Positions 1 to 8,512 of a stretch of DNA of 36,605 nucleotides are shown here, in pieces. The stretch lies in assembly GCA_937942475.1 (NCBI GenBank), contig CALDEP010000234.1, positions 1 through 36,605 of the forward strand, read 5' to 3'. Origin of the DNA: an uncultured Aureispira sp. Lineage in GTDB: Bacteria > Bacteroidota > Bacteroidia > Chitinophagales > Saprospiraceae. The notes below the pieces were generated by a model. It was not told where the DNA came from, searched no databases, and saw only the letters and a program-made list of their open reading frames with translations. The translations under genes and the position numbers were made by a program. How positions within the stretch are numbered: position 1 is the first letter of the stretch; every line of letters begins with the position of its first letter.

Positions 1-36
1 GTTTCAAAAAAATAGCTTCGCTGCTACTTCGTGGTC

Positions 37-104
37 GGACGTGTAACCCGTGCCTAGCCTTTGCGCTACTTAGCGCAAGCAAGCTCGTTCGTTACACTCA
101 TACT
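37..104. repeat. nested inverted repeat near window start
   Basis: A perfect 8-bp stem with a 2-nt loop (TTGCGCTA at 61-68, TAGCGCAA at 71-78) sits inside a wider inverted repeat (GTGTAAC at 41-47, GTTACAC at 91-97). This GC-richer patch stands out from the AT-rich surroundings. No reading frame explains it. It resembles an intergenic repeat or the terminator region of a gene lying left of the window; which one cannot be decided here. Confidence 0.5.
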
Positions 105-183
105 ACTCATTTTTTAAAACTTTCATCCTCAAAAATATTTAACAACACTTGTTCACTTTATTTCTTTCTCATTCCTTAAATAT

Positions 184-213
184 GATGCCAGATGATTTAA
201 GTGATCTGACATC
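184..213. repeat. hairpin, copy 1 of an ATCTGACATCCTA family
   Basis: The arms GATGCCAGAT (184-193) and ATCTGACATC (204-213) pair with one G-T wobble around a 10-nt loop. The right side, reading on to CTATTTC, closely matches the hairpin at 18380-18418. Apart from this and the inverted repeat at 37-104, I see nothing in the first 339 bases. Confidence 0.5.
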
Positions 214-339
214 CTATTTCTTATTTAGCCTTAGATTTACTTTCTTTGCTTGTCTTTACGTTGATTGAGTAGTCTTGATACGTTATCACAATGTTCGTAG
301 AGAAGATCAAATGAATTTTAACCATTTTTAAAAAAAACT

Positions 340-906
340 ATGGCACATATAAAAATTATTCAACACGAAGAGGCAGAAGGAGCTTTAAAAGAAATTTATG
401 ATGATTTAGTCGATTCAAGAGGTAAATTAGCCGAAGTACATAAAATACAAAGCCTTAATCCTAAGACGATTACTGCTCACATGGATTTGTATATGAAAAT
501 CATGTTTGGCAAGTCTCCTTTGCGTCGTTATCAACGAGAAATGATGGCTGTTGTCGTTTCTGTTTGTAATAATTGCTTATATTGTACAACACATCATGCA
601 GAAGCAGTTCAGCACTTTTGGAAAGACGCTACAAAGGTCGATCAATTGATAAAAGATTATACGCAAGTTGACCTTTCGAAAACGGATCGTTTATGGTGTG
701 ATTTGGCAAAACAGTTGACAGAAAAGCCTTCAGAAACAAGCCAAGAAATTTATCTCCAACCTTTAAAAGATTTAGGAGTAGGGGACCAAGCTATTTTGGA
801 TGCTACTTTGGTCATTGCCTACTTTAATTTTGTGAATCGAATTGTATTAGGTTTAGGCGTGAACTTAGAAGAGAAAGAAGGTGCAGGAGGTTATAAATAT
901 GATTAA
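340..906 (+). CDS. AhpD-like / carboxymuconolactone decarboxylase family peroxidase-related protein
   Basis: A 188-residue cytoplasmic protein, typical in length for the uncharacterised peroxidase-related branch of the AhpD/CMD fold. The signature is at residues 76-86, where C79 and C82 form a CxYC pair followed by H86, the redox-active cysteines and proton-relay histidine pattern of AhpD-like alkylhydroperoxidases. C76 adds a third nearby cysteine. Family knowledge suggests a thiol-dependent peroxide-reducing or related role; the actual substrate cannot be read from sequence. The ATG at 340 begins the conserved-looking N-terminus and no upstream in-frame start is needed. It is transcribed alone, 128 nt from the next gene, so it is probably monocistronic. 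Confidence 0.85.
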   Translation: MAHIKIIQHEEAEGALKEIYDDLVDSRGKLAEVHKIQSLNPKTITAHMDLYMKIMFGKSPLRRYQREMMAVVVSVCNNCLYCTTHHAEAVQHFWKDATKVDQLIKDYTQVDLSKTDRLWCDLAKQLTEKPSETSQEIYLQPLKDLGVGDQAILDATLVIAYFNFVNRIVLGLGVNLEEKEGAGGYKYD

Positions 907-1034
907 ATCAAGTTGTAATTTCTTGATCCTGCAATCCGTAAAATAAAGCATTCAATTAGAGCTGGCAAAAGTTGTCCACAAACCCTTTTTTTTAATTATT
1001 AAAGCTAAACAAGGTCTCTGTAAAACCCATTCAT

Positions 1035-1688
1035 ATGAAAAACTGTATTTGTTGTTTGAGTATTTTGCTTTTGGGCAGCCTTGTAGCTTGTTCTGGTCCA
1101 GAGGAATTAGAATCTAAACCAGCTCAGTTAAAGATCGCCCCAGCTACTCGCTTAGGTCATGTAGAAGAGGATACGATGGATACTCATATGGATAGTATTT
1201 TGTCCGTAGAAGCTGCTGAACAGGAAAAAAAGGCTCATTTAGAACTGGCAATAGAAAGAACTCAAGTATTGAAAAAAGCTTATGATGAGGAAACAGAGGA
1301 AATAGAAAGCTACGTTGAATTCATTCCTTTTACAACATTTCTTGGAACTCCAGTTGAATCAGGTACCTTAGAAATCATCCAATTTGGAGCGCAATACACG
1401 CGTATTTATGCAGACTATTTTGATGGAGAACCTATTGGTGGAAAACTATTTTTTATTCAAAATGATGCTTTGGTTGCCGTTGAAATTATTCAACTTAGAG
1501 AGCAAATAACAGAAAAAGGGGCTTCTATAAAGGAGGAGAGCACACATATGTTATACTATCATAATAACGTATTATTATCCACAATAGATTTATCAACAAA
1601 CGAGGCAGTTGAGGCAGGCAGTATTTCATGGCTTGACGAAAACTTGGTCGATTGGAAATTAGTGGAAGCACACATTAATAGAATATAG
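1035..1688 (+). CDS. lipoprotein of unknown function
   Basis: A 217-residue protein with a lipoprotein signal: a short basic start, a hydrophobic stretch and the lipobox LVAC with the acylated cysteine at residue 19. The mature part begins with a low-complexity, acidic and glutamate-rich region (about 20-105) that is predicted helical, followed by a beta-rich domain (about 105-215) with no motif I recognise. It probably sits in the inner or outer membrane facing the periplasm. The next gene starts 4 nt after its stop, so the two are very likely co-transcribed and may act together. Confidence 0.75.
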   Translation: MKNCICCLSILLLGSLVACSGPEELESKPAQLKIAPATRLGHVEEDTMDTHMDSILSVEAAEQEKKAHLELAIERTQVLKKAYDEETEEIESYVEFIPFTTFLGTPVESGTLEIIQFGAQYTRIYADYFDGEPIGGKLFFIQNDALVAVEIIQLREQITEKGASIKEESTHMLYYHNNVLLSTIDLSTNEAVEAGSISWLDENLVDWKLVEAHINRI

Positions 1689-1692
1689 AAAA

Positions 1693-2061
1693 ATGAGTAT
1701 GAATAAACATACTGAAATATACATGCCTCAGATTGAAGCTGGAATGAGTTATGAAGAAATAAGAACTTTAGCGATTAAAGATGGCCTAAAGGGGAAGGAG
1801 TTGAGCGCCTTGATGCGTGAATTGGATCGGCATATTTTGGCACGAGACGAAACGCATGCCGATCGACGTCAAGCGAAAGAAGGTATGTGGATTGGCATTG
1901 CATTTTGTGTGATTGCAGGCATGATGTCTCTATATGCCTTGTTCGATTCAGAAGGGCATTATATCTATATTGTTTATGCTATTTTTGGAGGTGGGGTCTT
2001 GATTTTTTATAATGGTTTGCAAAAGACCAAGTACTTGAACAAAGAGCACCTAGAGGAATAG
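1693..2061 (+). CDS. small two-helix membrane protein
   Basis: A 122-residue protein. Residues 1-63 are a charged soluble helical part with a GMSYEEIRTLAIKDGL segment that resembles a short helix-turn-helix or SHOCT-like repeat, though I cannot assign it. Residues 65-84 and 90-107 are two hydrophobic helices separated by a short acidic turn, so both ends should face the same side. It starts 4 nt after the lipoprotein gene, which implies one operon. A second possible start (Met3) lies 6 nt downstream and would hardly change the product. Function unknown. Confidence 0.7.
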   Translation: MSMNKHTEIYMPQIEAGMSYEEIRTLAIKDGLKGKELSALMRELDRHILARDETHADRRQAKEGMWIGIAFCVIAGMMSLYALFDSEGHYIYIVYAIFGGGVLIFYNGLQKTKYLNKEHLEE

Positions 2062-2069
2062 AGAATGCC

Positions 2070-2100
2070 ATCTACTTATAGAAACTTCAAATAAGTAGAT
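2070..2100. terminator. 10-bp perfect hairpin between genes
   Basis: ATCTACTTAT (2070-2079) and ATAAGTAGAT (2091-2100) form a perfect stem around an 11-nt loop, 9 bases after the stop of the two-helix membrane protein. There is no T-tract, so it may be a processing or attenuation hairpin rather than a classical terminator. It divides the lipoprotein operon from the zinc-ribbon gene. Confidence 0.4.
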
Positions 2101-2135
2101 CGTGCCAACCCAAGGTTAAAACTAGTAAGTACTCC

Positions 2136-2519
2136 ATGAAAAAAGAACAATGTCCTATTTGTTATACCGAATTGGAAGTCATTGAATGCGCTCCCTGCCA
2201 CGATTGTGGTCACCTTGAGTTAGAGCTAAAGCATTTTAAAGAAGACCTACACAAGTACACCATTTATGAGGTTTATAAAGGTTTGAAATTGCAATTGTGC
2301 GATTTCTGTGACGTCGATTTTGGTTCTTACAAATCAGCATATTTAGGGTTTAAGGACAATCGTAGAATTGGCTATGAGCATTTTGCTTTTGTATCAGAAG
2401 TAGAATCGCCTGCTTTAGAGAAGGATAAATTTTGTCCTGAATGTCAACAAAGACTTAAGTTTTTAAATTTTCTACGAGATTTGAGGGAAATGATTCAACA
2501 TGAAGCGGCTGCTAAATAA
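2136..2519 (+). CDS. cysteine-rich zinc-ribbon-like protein
   Basis: A 127-residue soluble protein without a signal peptide. It holds four or more CxxC-type knuckles: C6/C9, C18/C21/C24, C55/C58 and C100/C103. The first and the last (CPICY, CPECQ) look like classical zinc-ribbon halves, so two zinc sites are plausible. The C-terminal 20 residues are a charged helix. Such proteins often act in nucleic-acid or protein contacts, but nothing here names a partner. It is flanked by a hairpin upstream and starts 46 bases before the next gene. I do not recognise the family. Confidence 0.7.
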   Translation: MKKEQCPICYTELEVIECAPCHDCGHLELELKHFKEDLHKYTIYEVYKGLKLQLCDFCDVDFGSYKSAYLGFKDNRRIGYEHFAFVSEVESPALEKDKFCPECQQRLKFLNFLRDLREMIQHEAAAK

Positions 2520-2564
2520 AACAGCTATTAGGATTTAATAAAGGACAAAATACCCCCACATAAA

Positions 2565-3215
2565 ATGAAAATCCAATTACTTTTTTTAGCACTCTTTCTG
2601 GCATTAAATGCGTTTAGCCAAGATAACATTCAGGTGCAGAATTTAAGGTCTTGGCTATTCATAAATATAGACAACCCAATGTTTATAAATTATGATGAAA
2701 TTCCATTAAATGAAATTATCATTAAAGCTCCCTCTTGTAAAATAAGTACCCTAAAACAGGATGGATATTTTAGCCTTACTCCGTTGAGGAGGGGCCATAT
2801 TGATTTAAAAGTTTATAGAAAAATAAATCAAGACTCAATGCTTCTTTGGGAAGGAATATTTAGTGCTAAATACCTTCCTCAACCAAGCGCATTTATTATT
2901 AGAGGAAGAAACAGTATGTCAAAGCAAACATTTTTGGCTCAAAGAGGCATTTATACTGCCTTAGTAAATTATGGTATATCTATAGGATTTCCAGTGGCAC
3001 GCTATACCATAATCATTACTAAAGGAGAAAAATTACTACTTCTTAAAGATATGCTAGGAGGGGAATTTAGCCCAGAATTTAGAAAAAAACTTAAAGACTT
3101 ACTGACAGGAGGCGAACGAATCTTTTTCACGAACATTGAAATTAAATCTCGATATCACGATACAAAAACGGTCAATTCTATTGAAATTAAAATTGTCGAT
3201 AATAGCAGTCCTTAA
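2565..3215 (+). CDS. exported GldM C-terminal-domain-like protein
   Basis: A 216-residue protein with a signal peptide (residues 1-19, cleavage near AFSQ). The rest resembles the C-terminal periplasmic domain of GldM, the type IX secretion / gliding motor protein. It has an opening segment with IDNPMFINYDEIPLNEI, a GYFSLTPLRRGHIDLKV strand pair, a PSAFIIRGR element, and a closing G(D/E)RIFFTNIEI strand followed by an alternating hydrophobic ending. Full GldM has a transmembrane helix and about 500 residues; this one has only the final domains and no GldKLN neighbours. It may be an accessory periplasmic protein that contacts the same partners. The family match is by pattern only. Confidence 0.6.
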   Translation: MKIQLLFLALFLALNAFSQDNIQVQNLRSWLFINIDNPMFINYDEIPLNEIIIKAPSCKISTLKQDGYFSLTPLRRGHIDLKVYRKINQDSMLLWEGIFSAKYLPQPSAFIIRGRNSMSKQTFLAQRGIYTALVNYGISIGFPVARYTIIITKGEKLLLLKDMLGGEFSPEFRKKLKDLLTGGERIFFTNIEIKSRYHDTKTVNSIEIKIVDNSSP

Positions 3216-3245
3216 CAAGTAAGTATTAATCTATAAGCCTTATAA

Positions 3246-3947
3246 CTAATTTGCCCCTGTAGTATCCAATTCCCCAGATTGAATCATTTCCTGAATTTCA
3301 GCATCTATTAAGGCAGATTCTTCTTCATTAGGATAAGTCTCGTTATTGAACTGATAAAAACTTTCAACTCGTCTCATTTTTTCTCTACGAATAGGATCTT
3401 CTTCCGATTCGATCTGATCATTCACAAAAGCATCTGAAAAACCACAACCTAAGGAAAGGGCAACAAAGAAAAAACAGCTAAGCATGGAAAGAGATAATTT
3501 AGCAAAAGGAATTGGATTTCTAAGCTTAAATTCTTTTCGAGGGCTAAGTAGCATTAAGGGAATAAATAGAGCAAGAATAGACAAGCCTAAATCAATAGGA
3601 TCAAAGGTGCCAGGGATAATGCCGTAAAATTGCCCTAATTCATTGCCAATTCCAAGGATAAACACAATTGCCAGCCAGCCTAAGCTGATTTGATGCATTT
3701 GTTTTTCCCAAATTAACAAAATACTATAGGTAAAAGCATAAAGCCAAAGCGCATCGGGCAAACTATAAATCACCCAATTTGGCAAGCTGATTTCTGTCGT
3801 TAAGGCTCTCAATTCAGTAACTAGATGGATTCCGCCTAGATGTTCGATCCATTGGAATAACAGTAATGACTCTGAACGAAACCCAATATAAATGCCTCCT
3901 CCAATTAATAATGGGAGCATAACGTGTAGTAGTATATTTTTTTTCAT
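3246..3947 (-). CDS. VanZ-like polytopic membrane protein
   Basis: A 233-residue protein with hydrophobic helices near residues 8-22, 65-80, 88-102, 118-135 and 150-167. Residues 103-119 carry an E-x-x-Q ... F-D-x-x-D pattern (E103, Q106, D116, D119) similar to the conserved loop of VanZ-family proteins, whose role is not well defined. Residues 155-168 read like a lipoprotein signal (hydrophobic run ending LSLGC), followed by an acidic soluble tail of about 65 residues. It converges on the GldM-C-like gene with only 30 bases between the stops. The start ATG at 3947 gives a good first membrane helix. VanZ assignment is tentative. Confidence 0.55.
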   Translation of the reverse strand: MKKNILLHVMLPLLIGGGIYIGFRSESLLLFQWIEHLGGIHLVTELRALTTEISLPNWVIYSLPDALWLYAFTYSILLIWEKQMHQISLGWLAIVFILGIGNELGQFYGIIPGTFDPIDLGLSILALFIPLMLLSPRKEFKLRNPIPFAKLSLSMLSCFFFVALSLGCGFSDAFVNDQIESEEDPIRREKMRRVESFYQFNNETYPNEEESALIDAEIQEMIQSGELDTTGAN

Positions 3948-4017
3948 CTTGGTAATTTAGTGGTTGTTTAGAATTTAATAATAATTAAATATGAATTGTA
4001 AATCAACGAATCTAGCT

Positions 4018-4330
4018 GAAAATCTCCAATGAAACTTGGAGGTTAAAAATCTCCAACAGAGCTTGTTAGAAACCAAGAATAAAGCTTGTTAGGGAGAAAT
4101 ACCTAATGGGATAGGAGCGTCAGCTTCGACCCCATTGATAAAAGCTCCGCATACCATACAAGAAGCATCGCTTCGGCACCATTCATACAGGATCAAGATA
4201 AGAAGAGTAGGGATTCATTATTTTATATTCAGATGTTTTTTTTTCGGATAAAGGGTGTCAGAGCGATGCTCTTTTTAGCATTTTGTTTTTTTATTTTTTA
4301 ATAATAGTGTCAGGGCGACGCCCTTTGTAA
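4018..4330. repeat. repeat-rich intergenic region
   Basis: The 466-base gap between the VanZ-like and TPR-CHAT genes has no convincing gene but several degenerate repeats. AAAATCTCCAA occurs near 4019 and 4046; AGAGCTTGTTAG and AAAGCTTGTTAG occur at 4058 and 4081; GCTTCGACCCCATTGATA (4123-4140) and GCTTCGGCACCATTCATA (4170-4187) match at 15 of 18 bases. Three 13-nt hairpins with a 5-3-5 geometry lie at 4162-4174, 4260-4272 and 4312-4324. The last two lie in near-identical GTGTCA...CTTT settings but have different stems. Confidence 0.6.
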
Positions 4331-4413
4331 AATGGGGTATACATTTCTAAGTGAAAAACATAGTATTAAAAATCGTTAATTCTAAACAGTTTCTTAGTAT
4401 AAATGTTTGTATA

Positions 4414-7400
4414 CTATTTTGACACACGAAATTTTTTGTAATAAAGTCTAATAAACAAAAACAAGCTAGCAACCAGACCCAAAACGTACCAATACCAAGT
4501 GGAAGGTTTTAGTGTCAATGGAATGGCTTGTTGGTCGCCAATGCAAATCATACTCGCCCAAAAAAATGGATGGGCGGTAAAGCCCTTGTTATTTTGGAGG
4601 TACTGAATTTTTGCATTTTGCATCGCTTGATCTTTGGTCAGACCATTTGACAAACCAGTATAAAAAGATTGAACAACTTCGATACTTGTTTCGTCGTTGA
4701 GTTCCCACAAGGTCATGACGATACTAGGAATTCCAGCATACATGAAACTTCTGCCTAAAGAAATAATGCCTTCCCCTTGGGCATATTTTCCATAGCCCGT
4801 TTTACAAGCAGAAAGAACGACCAAATTGGCATTATTACCATTCAAATGCTGTGTCTCATAGGAGTACAATAAATTATCTTCTAAGGAATCTAAATTTTCG
4901 GTAAACAGCAAAGCCGAATAGGCAGGATGGTTGTAATCGACAAGACCATGCATCGCTAAATGAATCACACTATAATTTTGATGCTTTAACTGTTGCTTGA
5001 AATTATGCTCATTGGCTGCTTCATGCGTATAAAAATCACCTTTAAAACGCTGTTCAATTTGCTCCAATTCCGTTATTGTACCAGGAATAGGAGCGGCAGT
5101 ATTGTGGGTGTGAATTTCTTCGGCACTGCGTTCTTTTTTTAGCGCTGTTGGGAATTTTTGATAATCAAATTGAGTTCCATAATTGGCAGCAAAACCTAAG
5201 ATTTTTCCATTCGTAGTATTGACTTTTTTCTGATGATTAACCATAATAGCTGCCGAATATTCGTAATGAACCGAATAGTTCTGAATTAAATAGGGAAGCC
5301 TTTGATAATCAATTTCTTTGAGACTTGGTGCGCTAGTCAAGAGTACCTCAAAGGGAACATAATGCAAGGCTCTATCTGGGACAATAATTAAATGTTTTTT
5401 GCCCGCTAATAAAGGATCTTCCAAGACATTTTTATAGAGCCAATGGGCAGCATTGCAAAAGAGTGCATAGGCCTCTTTTTCTTGCTGTAAAATGAAGGTG
5501 ACATTGGATAAAGAACGTCGAAGGTTTTGAATTTTTCCATTAAATACATCGATATCTATATTTTGAATTTCTTTGATTTTGACGGCTTCTTTAGAGATGT
5601 AAATCACAAAAAAGTGGTTATCACTAATAAAGTATTCTATGAAGAGTTCATCTGCTGCTAAATGCGCTTGCACGGTTTCGGGGGAAACAATAGAATCTCG
5701 CCCATGATCCCAAGAGCGATAACTGGGATAGGTTGCTTGTAAATGCTGTTCAAAAGCATCCAATTCTTGTTCGAGCAACAATCTTTTTTGCAAATACAAG
5801 GCTTCTTTTTCGCTATTTTGCTCCTTCTTGGCTTCCAAAATATGCTCCTTGCATTGATCTATTTGAACAATATAGGTTTCTTCTTTTTGTAATAATTCTT
5901 TTGAAATGCCCGTGCCCCCTTCTTTATAATTGTTTCTAAATTTGAGAATGTTTTCATTCAACAAAGCCGATTTGCTATGTTCTGCATAATCAAAAATAGA
6001 CATTTTATACCTGTTGTTCTCTTGTTCTTTGTGCAAATGCCAGGCAGTAGCGGCTGCTTTTTCGTAGACAGGGCGAAGTCGATTGATGGATAATAATTTG
6101 GACTCGCTGTCAATGTAATTGTCTCTTAGGTAATTGGTTAGCAGGATGATGTTGTTAAAGTCATCGTGTGCTTTATGCAATTCTCCTTTTTCTACAAAAG
6201 CATCGCCTCTTTTTTGATAAGCTTCAATGGCAATGGACTTGTCCAATAAATATTCTAATAAGAGAATCTTATCATTCTGTGTTTCTGGGCTTTCATCCAA
6301 CATGAAAATTACACTATCCATATAAGCAATCGCTTTTTGATGCTGCCCTTCTTCTGCTGCCAAATGCCCTATTTTGAAATAAATAGAAGCAACTTTTGTT
6401 CCTTGATTGTTGTATTTTTGCCTTGCAAGATCCAAGGCTTTTAGATAATATATTTTTGCATTTTTATAATTTCCTAAAGCTTCCAAAGCACTGCCAATAT
6501 TCAAGTAAGCTTTGTCCACGCCCAATTGATATTGCTCTATATAGGCCATGTTTTTATCATAATAATCAAGGATAGAATCGTTGAAATTGAAGTGATTATA
6601 ATAATAAGCCATAGAAAGGTGCTCAAAATTATTTTCCCTTAGTTGAATGATTGGATCTTTAGATAGAAGGGGAATGTATTCTGGAATTTTTCCAAAGAAC
6701 AAATCTGCTTCATTCCTTTTTTCTTTCTTCTCATAAAGCCCTCCAATGCGTGTGCAGAGCTTGATGAGTTCTGCATAGTTTTTTAGTTTTTCATAAAGGA
6801 TAAAGGCATTTTTATAATACACAATCCCTTGTTCTACGTCTTCATTTTCCGAATACATACGACCTAAGTTGCTGTAATATTTGGCAACAGTCGAAGCGTC
6901 TTTTTTGTGATGATCTTTCAGCAGCAATTGATATTCGTACTCTAAGCCTTTATGGGTAAAATGAATGGCTTTTTCTATGCGCCCCTGTTGATATAAAATA
7001 GAGCCATACAACTGATAAATGTATTTAAAGGCCAAACTAGAATTTGGCAAACAACTTAAAGCCATTTGATAGGTGCTGTCCATGTGCACATCTATGCGAC
7101 TAAAATCACTTTCATTATTATAATAAATAGCATAAGTCGCAATCAAAGAAGCATTTACATAGCGCTTCCAATCTTTTTGCTGGCTCAGAATTCGACAAGC
7201 TTGTACGGCATTATCATAAGCCAACTGATAATCAGCAGCCCCCCACAAAGCCCAAGCTTTGGAGGTATAAAACAAGCCTAACAATCGACTGTCTGGAAAT
7301 AAACTTGCAGGTAATTTTTTAGAGATGTTGTTTAATAAGACAAGGGACTTTTGGAAGGAATCTTTTTGTGCCCAAATCGTAGCAGCATTAATCGTACAAT

Positions 7401-7599
7401 GTGCCAAGCCTTCTAAATTATTTTCTATTTTAAAGCCTTGTTTTGCCTTTTTATTTAGTCTTTTGGCTAGCCCTAAATCCATGTCTTCATAAATTAAAAA
7501 CTCACTACTATCAACCAGTTGTTGAGCCGATAATTGCTGTTGTGCTGGCAATGCTGTAGCGTAGAGGAATAGGAGTATATAGAAAGGAAGTAAAGGCAT
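4414..7599 (-). CDS. exported TPR-CHAT (caspase-like) protein with C-terminal membrane anchor
   Basis: A 1061-residue protein. Residues 1-20 form a signal peptide. About 30-500 are helical tetratricopeptide-like repeats with typical motifs (for example near 190-270 and 360-435), about 530-620 is a coiled coil, and about 640-1020 is a CHAT domain, a clan CD caspase-like peptidase fold. The catalytic pair is intact: H884 in a HLAMHG motif and C932 in LSACKTG, followed by the usual GEGI and FFWASM blocks. Residues about 1034-1054 form one membrane helix followed by a basic tail. The predicted layout puts the TPR and CHAT parts in the periplasm, anchored in the inner membrane. Targets are unknown. 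It is transcribed divergently from the 7730 gene across 130 bases. Confidence 0.85.
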   Translation of the reverse strand: MPLLPFYILLFLYATALPAQQQLSAQQLVDSSEFLIYEDMDLGLAKRLNKKAKQGFKIENNLEGLAHCTINAATIWAQKDSFQKSLVLLNNISKKLPASLFPDSRLLGLFYTSKAWALWGAADYQLAYDNAVQACRILSQQKDWKRYVNASLIATYAIYYNNESDFSRIDVHMDSTYQMALSCLPNSSLAFKYIYQLYGSILYQQGRIEKAIHFTHKGLEYEYQLLLKDHHKKDASTVAKYYSNLGRMYSENEDVEQGIVYYKNAFILYEKLKNYAELIKLCTRIGGLYEKKEKRNEADLFFGKIPEYIPLLSKDPIIQLRENNFEHLSMAYYYNHFNFNDSILDYYDKNMAYIEQYQLGVDKAYLNIGSALEALGNYKNAKIYYLKALDLARQKYNNQGTKVASIYFKIGHLAAEEGQHQKAIAYMDSVIFMLDESPETQNDKILLLEYLLDKSIAIEAYQKRGDAFVEKGELHKAHDDFNNIILLTNYLRDNYIDSESKLLSINRLRPVYEKAAATAWHLHKEQENNRYKMSIFDYAEHSKSALLNENILKFRNNYKEGGTGISKELLQKEETYIVQIDQCKEHILEAKKEQNSEKEALYLQKRLLLEQELDAFEQHLQATYPSYRSWDHGRDSIVSPETVQAHLAADELFIEYFISDNHFFVIYISKEAVKIKEIQNIDIDVFNGKIQNLRRSLSNVTFILQQEKEAYALFCNAAHWLYKNVLEDPLLAGKKHLIIVPDRALHYVPFEVLLTSAPSLKEIDYQRLPYLIQNYSVHYEYSAAIMVNHQKKVNTTNGKILGFAANYGTQFDYQKFPTALKKERSAEEIHTHNTAAPIPGTITELEQIEQRFKGDFYTHEAANEHNFKQQLKHQNYSVIHLAMHGLVDYNHPAYSALLFTENLDSLEDNLLYSYETQHLNGNNANLVVLSACKTGYGKYAQGEGIISLGRSFMYAGIPSIVMTLWELNDETSIEVVQSFYTGLSNGLTKDQAMQNAKIQYLQNNKGFTAHPFFWASMICIGDQQAIPLTLKPSTWYWYVLGLVASLFLFIRLYYKKFRVSK

Positions 7600-7729
7600 G
7601 TAGAAATTTTCTTGAGGTGAAGGCTTTGTAAAATAACGATTTTTATGAGGATAATGGTATTTTGCAGCTCATTTATAATGATCTAAGCTTTGTTGATAAT
7701 CTTGTTATATTGCAAAATAAAAATGTTCT

Positions 7730-8383
7730 ATGAAAAAAACATTCAATCGTATTTTAGATCGTATGACGCATTTGTTGAATGGTTTAGGGAGTGCCTATGA
7801 CAACATCCATCGTGACTCGGAAATACATCGAACAGGAACGGATTCTTATGAACAGGCGATACGAGTTGAAATAGAAGGACGTTTGGTGGAAATTATTGTA
7901 GAAGCAACTTGTTTAGCAGAAGTAACCAATACCCGAACATATCAAGGCGATTCAATCCCTGCTTTTGATCCATTAGCCTTTGATTGGTCTATTATTTTTA
8001 GTGTAGTTTTGCTTAATAATAAAGATGCTTTAACCTTGCTTTTGACAAAGGAAACGACTAAACATAAACTAACAAAACTACTTTGGAAACGAGATTTGGA
8101 AGTGTTTGACGATGCTTTTGATGCTGAATTTTGGATAGAAAGTAATAATCCTTATGCCTATGGAATGTTGTTGGATGCAGCATTACAACAGCAATTATTA
8201 GCCAATTTGGATCTTTTTGGAACACTAGAAATTCAAGCCAATAAGGTATACTACAAAGAATCCTTATTAAAACAAAAAGAATTAAAAGCCACAAGGATTA
8301 AGAAGCACTCTGAATCTATGTTAGGGATTTGTTTGACCTTAGCAAAAAAGGTTGATCTGTGGGAACCGCCCCTAAAGGTTTGA
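7730..8383 (+). CDS. unknown protein, first of two paralogues before a YegI-like kinase
   Basis: A 217-residue soluble protein with no signal peptide or membrane helix. I do not recognise the family. An N-terminal helical part (1-40) precedes a beta-rich segment containing IEGRLVEIIV (48-57) and WSIIF (86-90), then a C-terminal domain with FDDAFDAEFWIES (126-138), a leucine-rich helix, a short basic strand NKVYYK (171-176) and a final LAKKVD helix (204-209). The same elements occur in the same order in the 8513 gene, which suggests an old duplication. The pattern FDdxFxxxfxvxS...lxxLxxx...ixxxxvyyk resembles domains found in several cytosolic unknowns such as the DUF3137 group, but only loosely. 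It shares a divergent 130-base upstream region with TPR-CHAT. Confidence 0.65.
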   Translation: MKKTFNRILDRMTHLLNGLGSAYDNIHRDSEIHRTGTDSYEQAIRVEIEGRLVEIIVEATCLAEVTNTRTYQGDSIPAFDPLAFDWSIIFSVVLLNNKDALTLLLTKETTKHKLTKLLWKRDLEVFDDAFDAEFWIESNNPYAYGMLLDAALQQQLLANLDLFGTLEIQANKVYYKESLLKQKELKATRIKKHSESMLGICLTLAKKVDLWEPPLKV

Positions 8384-8393
8384 TCCTTTTAGG
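8371..8393 (+). terminator. weak hairpin overlapping the stop codon
   Basis: CCTAAAGG (8371-8378) and CCTTTTAGG (8385-8393) pair with one bulged base, and the right arm is followed by CCTTG and six T residues. The left arm covers the last codons of the 7730 gene. It may be a weak terminator or attenuator between the two paralogues, so downstream kinase expression could also have its own promoter in 8394-8512. Confidence 0.45.
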
Positions 8394-8512
8394 CCTTGTT
8401 TTTTATTGATTTTACTTAGGTGATTTTGCTTTCAAAAACTAAAGTTGTATCTTGGTTTTACTCAAAAATACTCCAACTGAAAAACTCTTATTAGAGAATA
8501 CAAAAGCAATTT

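Noticed and set aside
4414-7599. TPR-CHAT as a CRISPR type III-E (Craspase-type) partner
   Set aside because: The protein is exported, and no gRAMP/Cas7-like gene or CRISPR repeats occur in the window.
7600-7729. Bacteroidota-type promoters (TTTG ... TAnnTTTG) in the divergent spacer
   Set aside because: Partial matches exist on both strands, but none has the right spacing, so no promoter is claimed.
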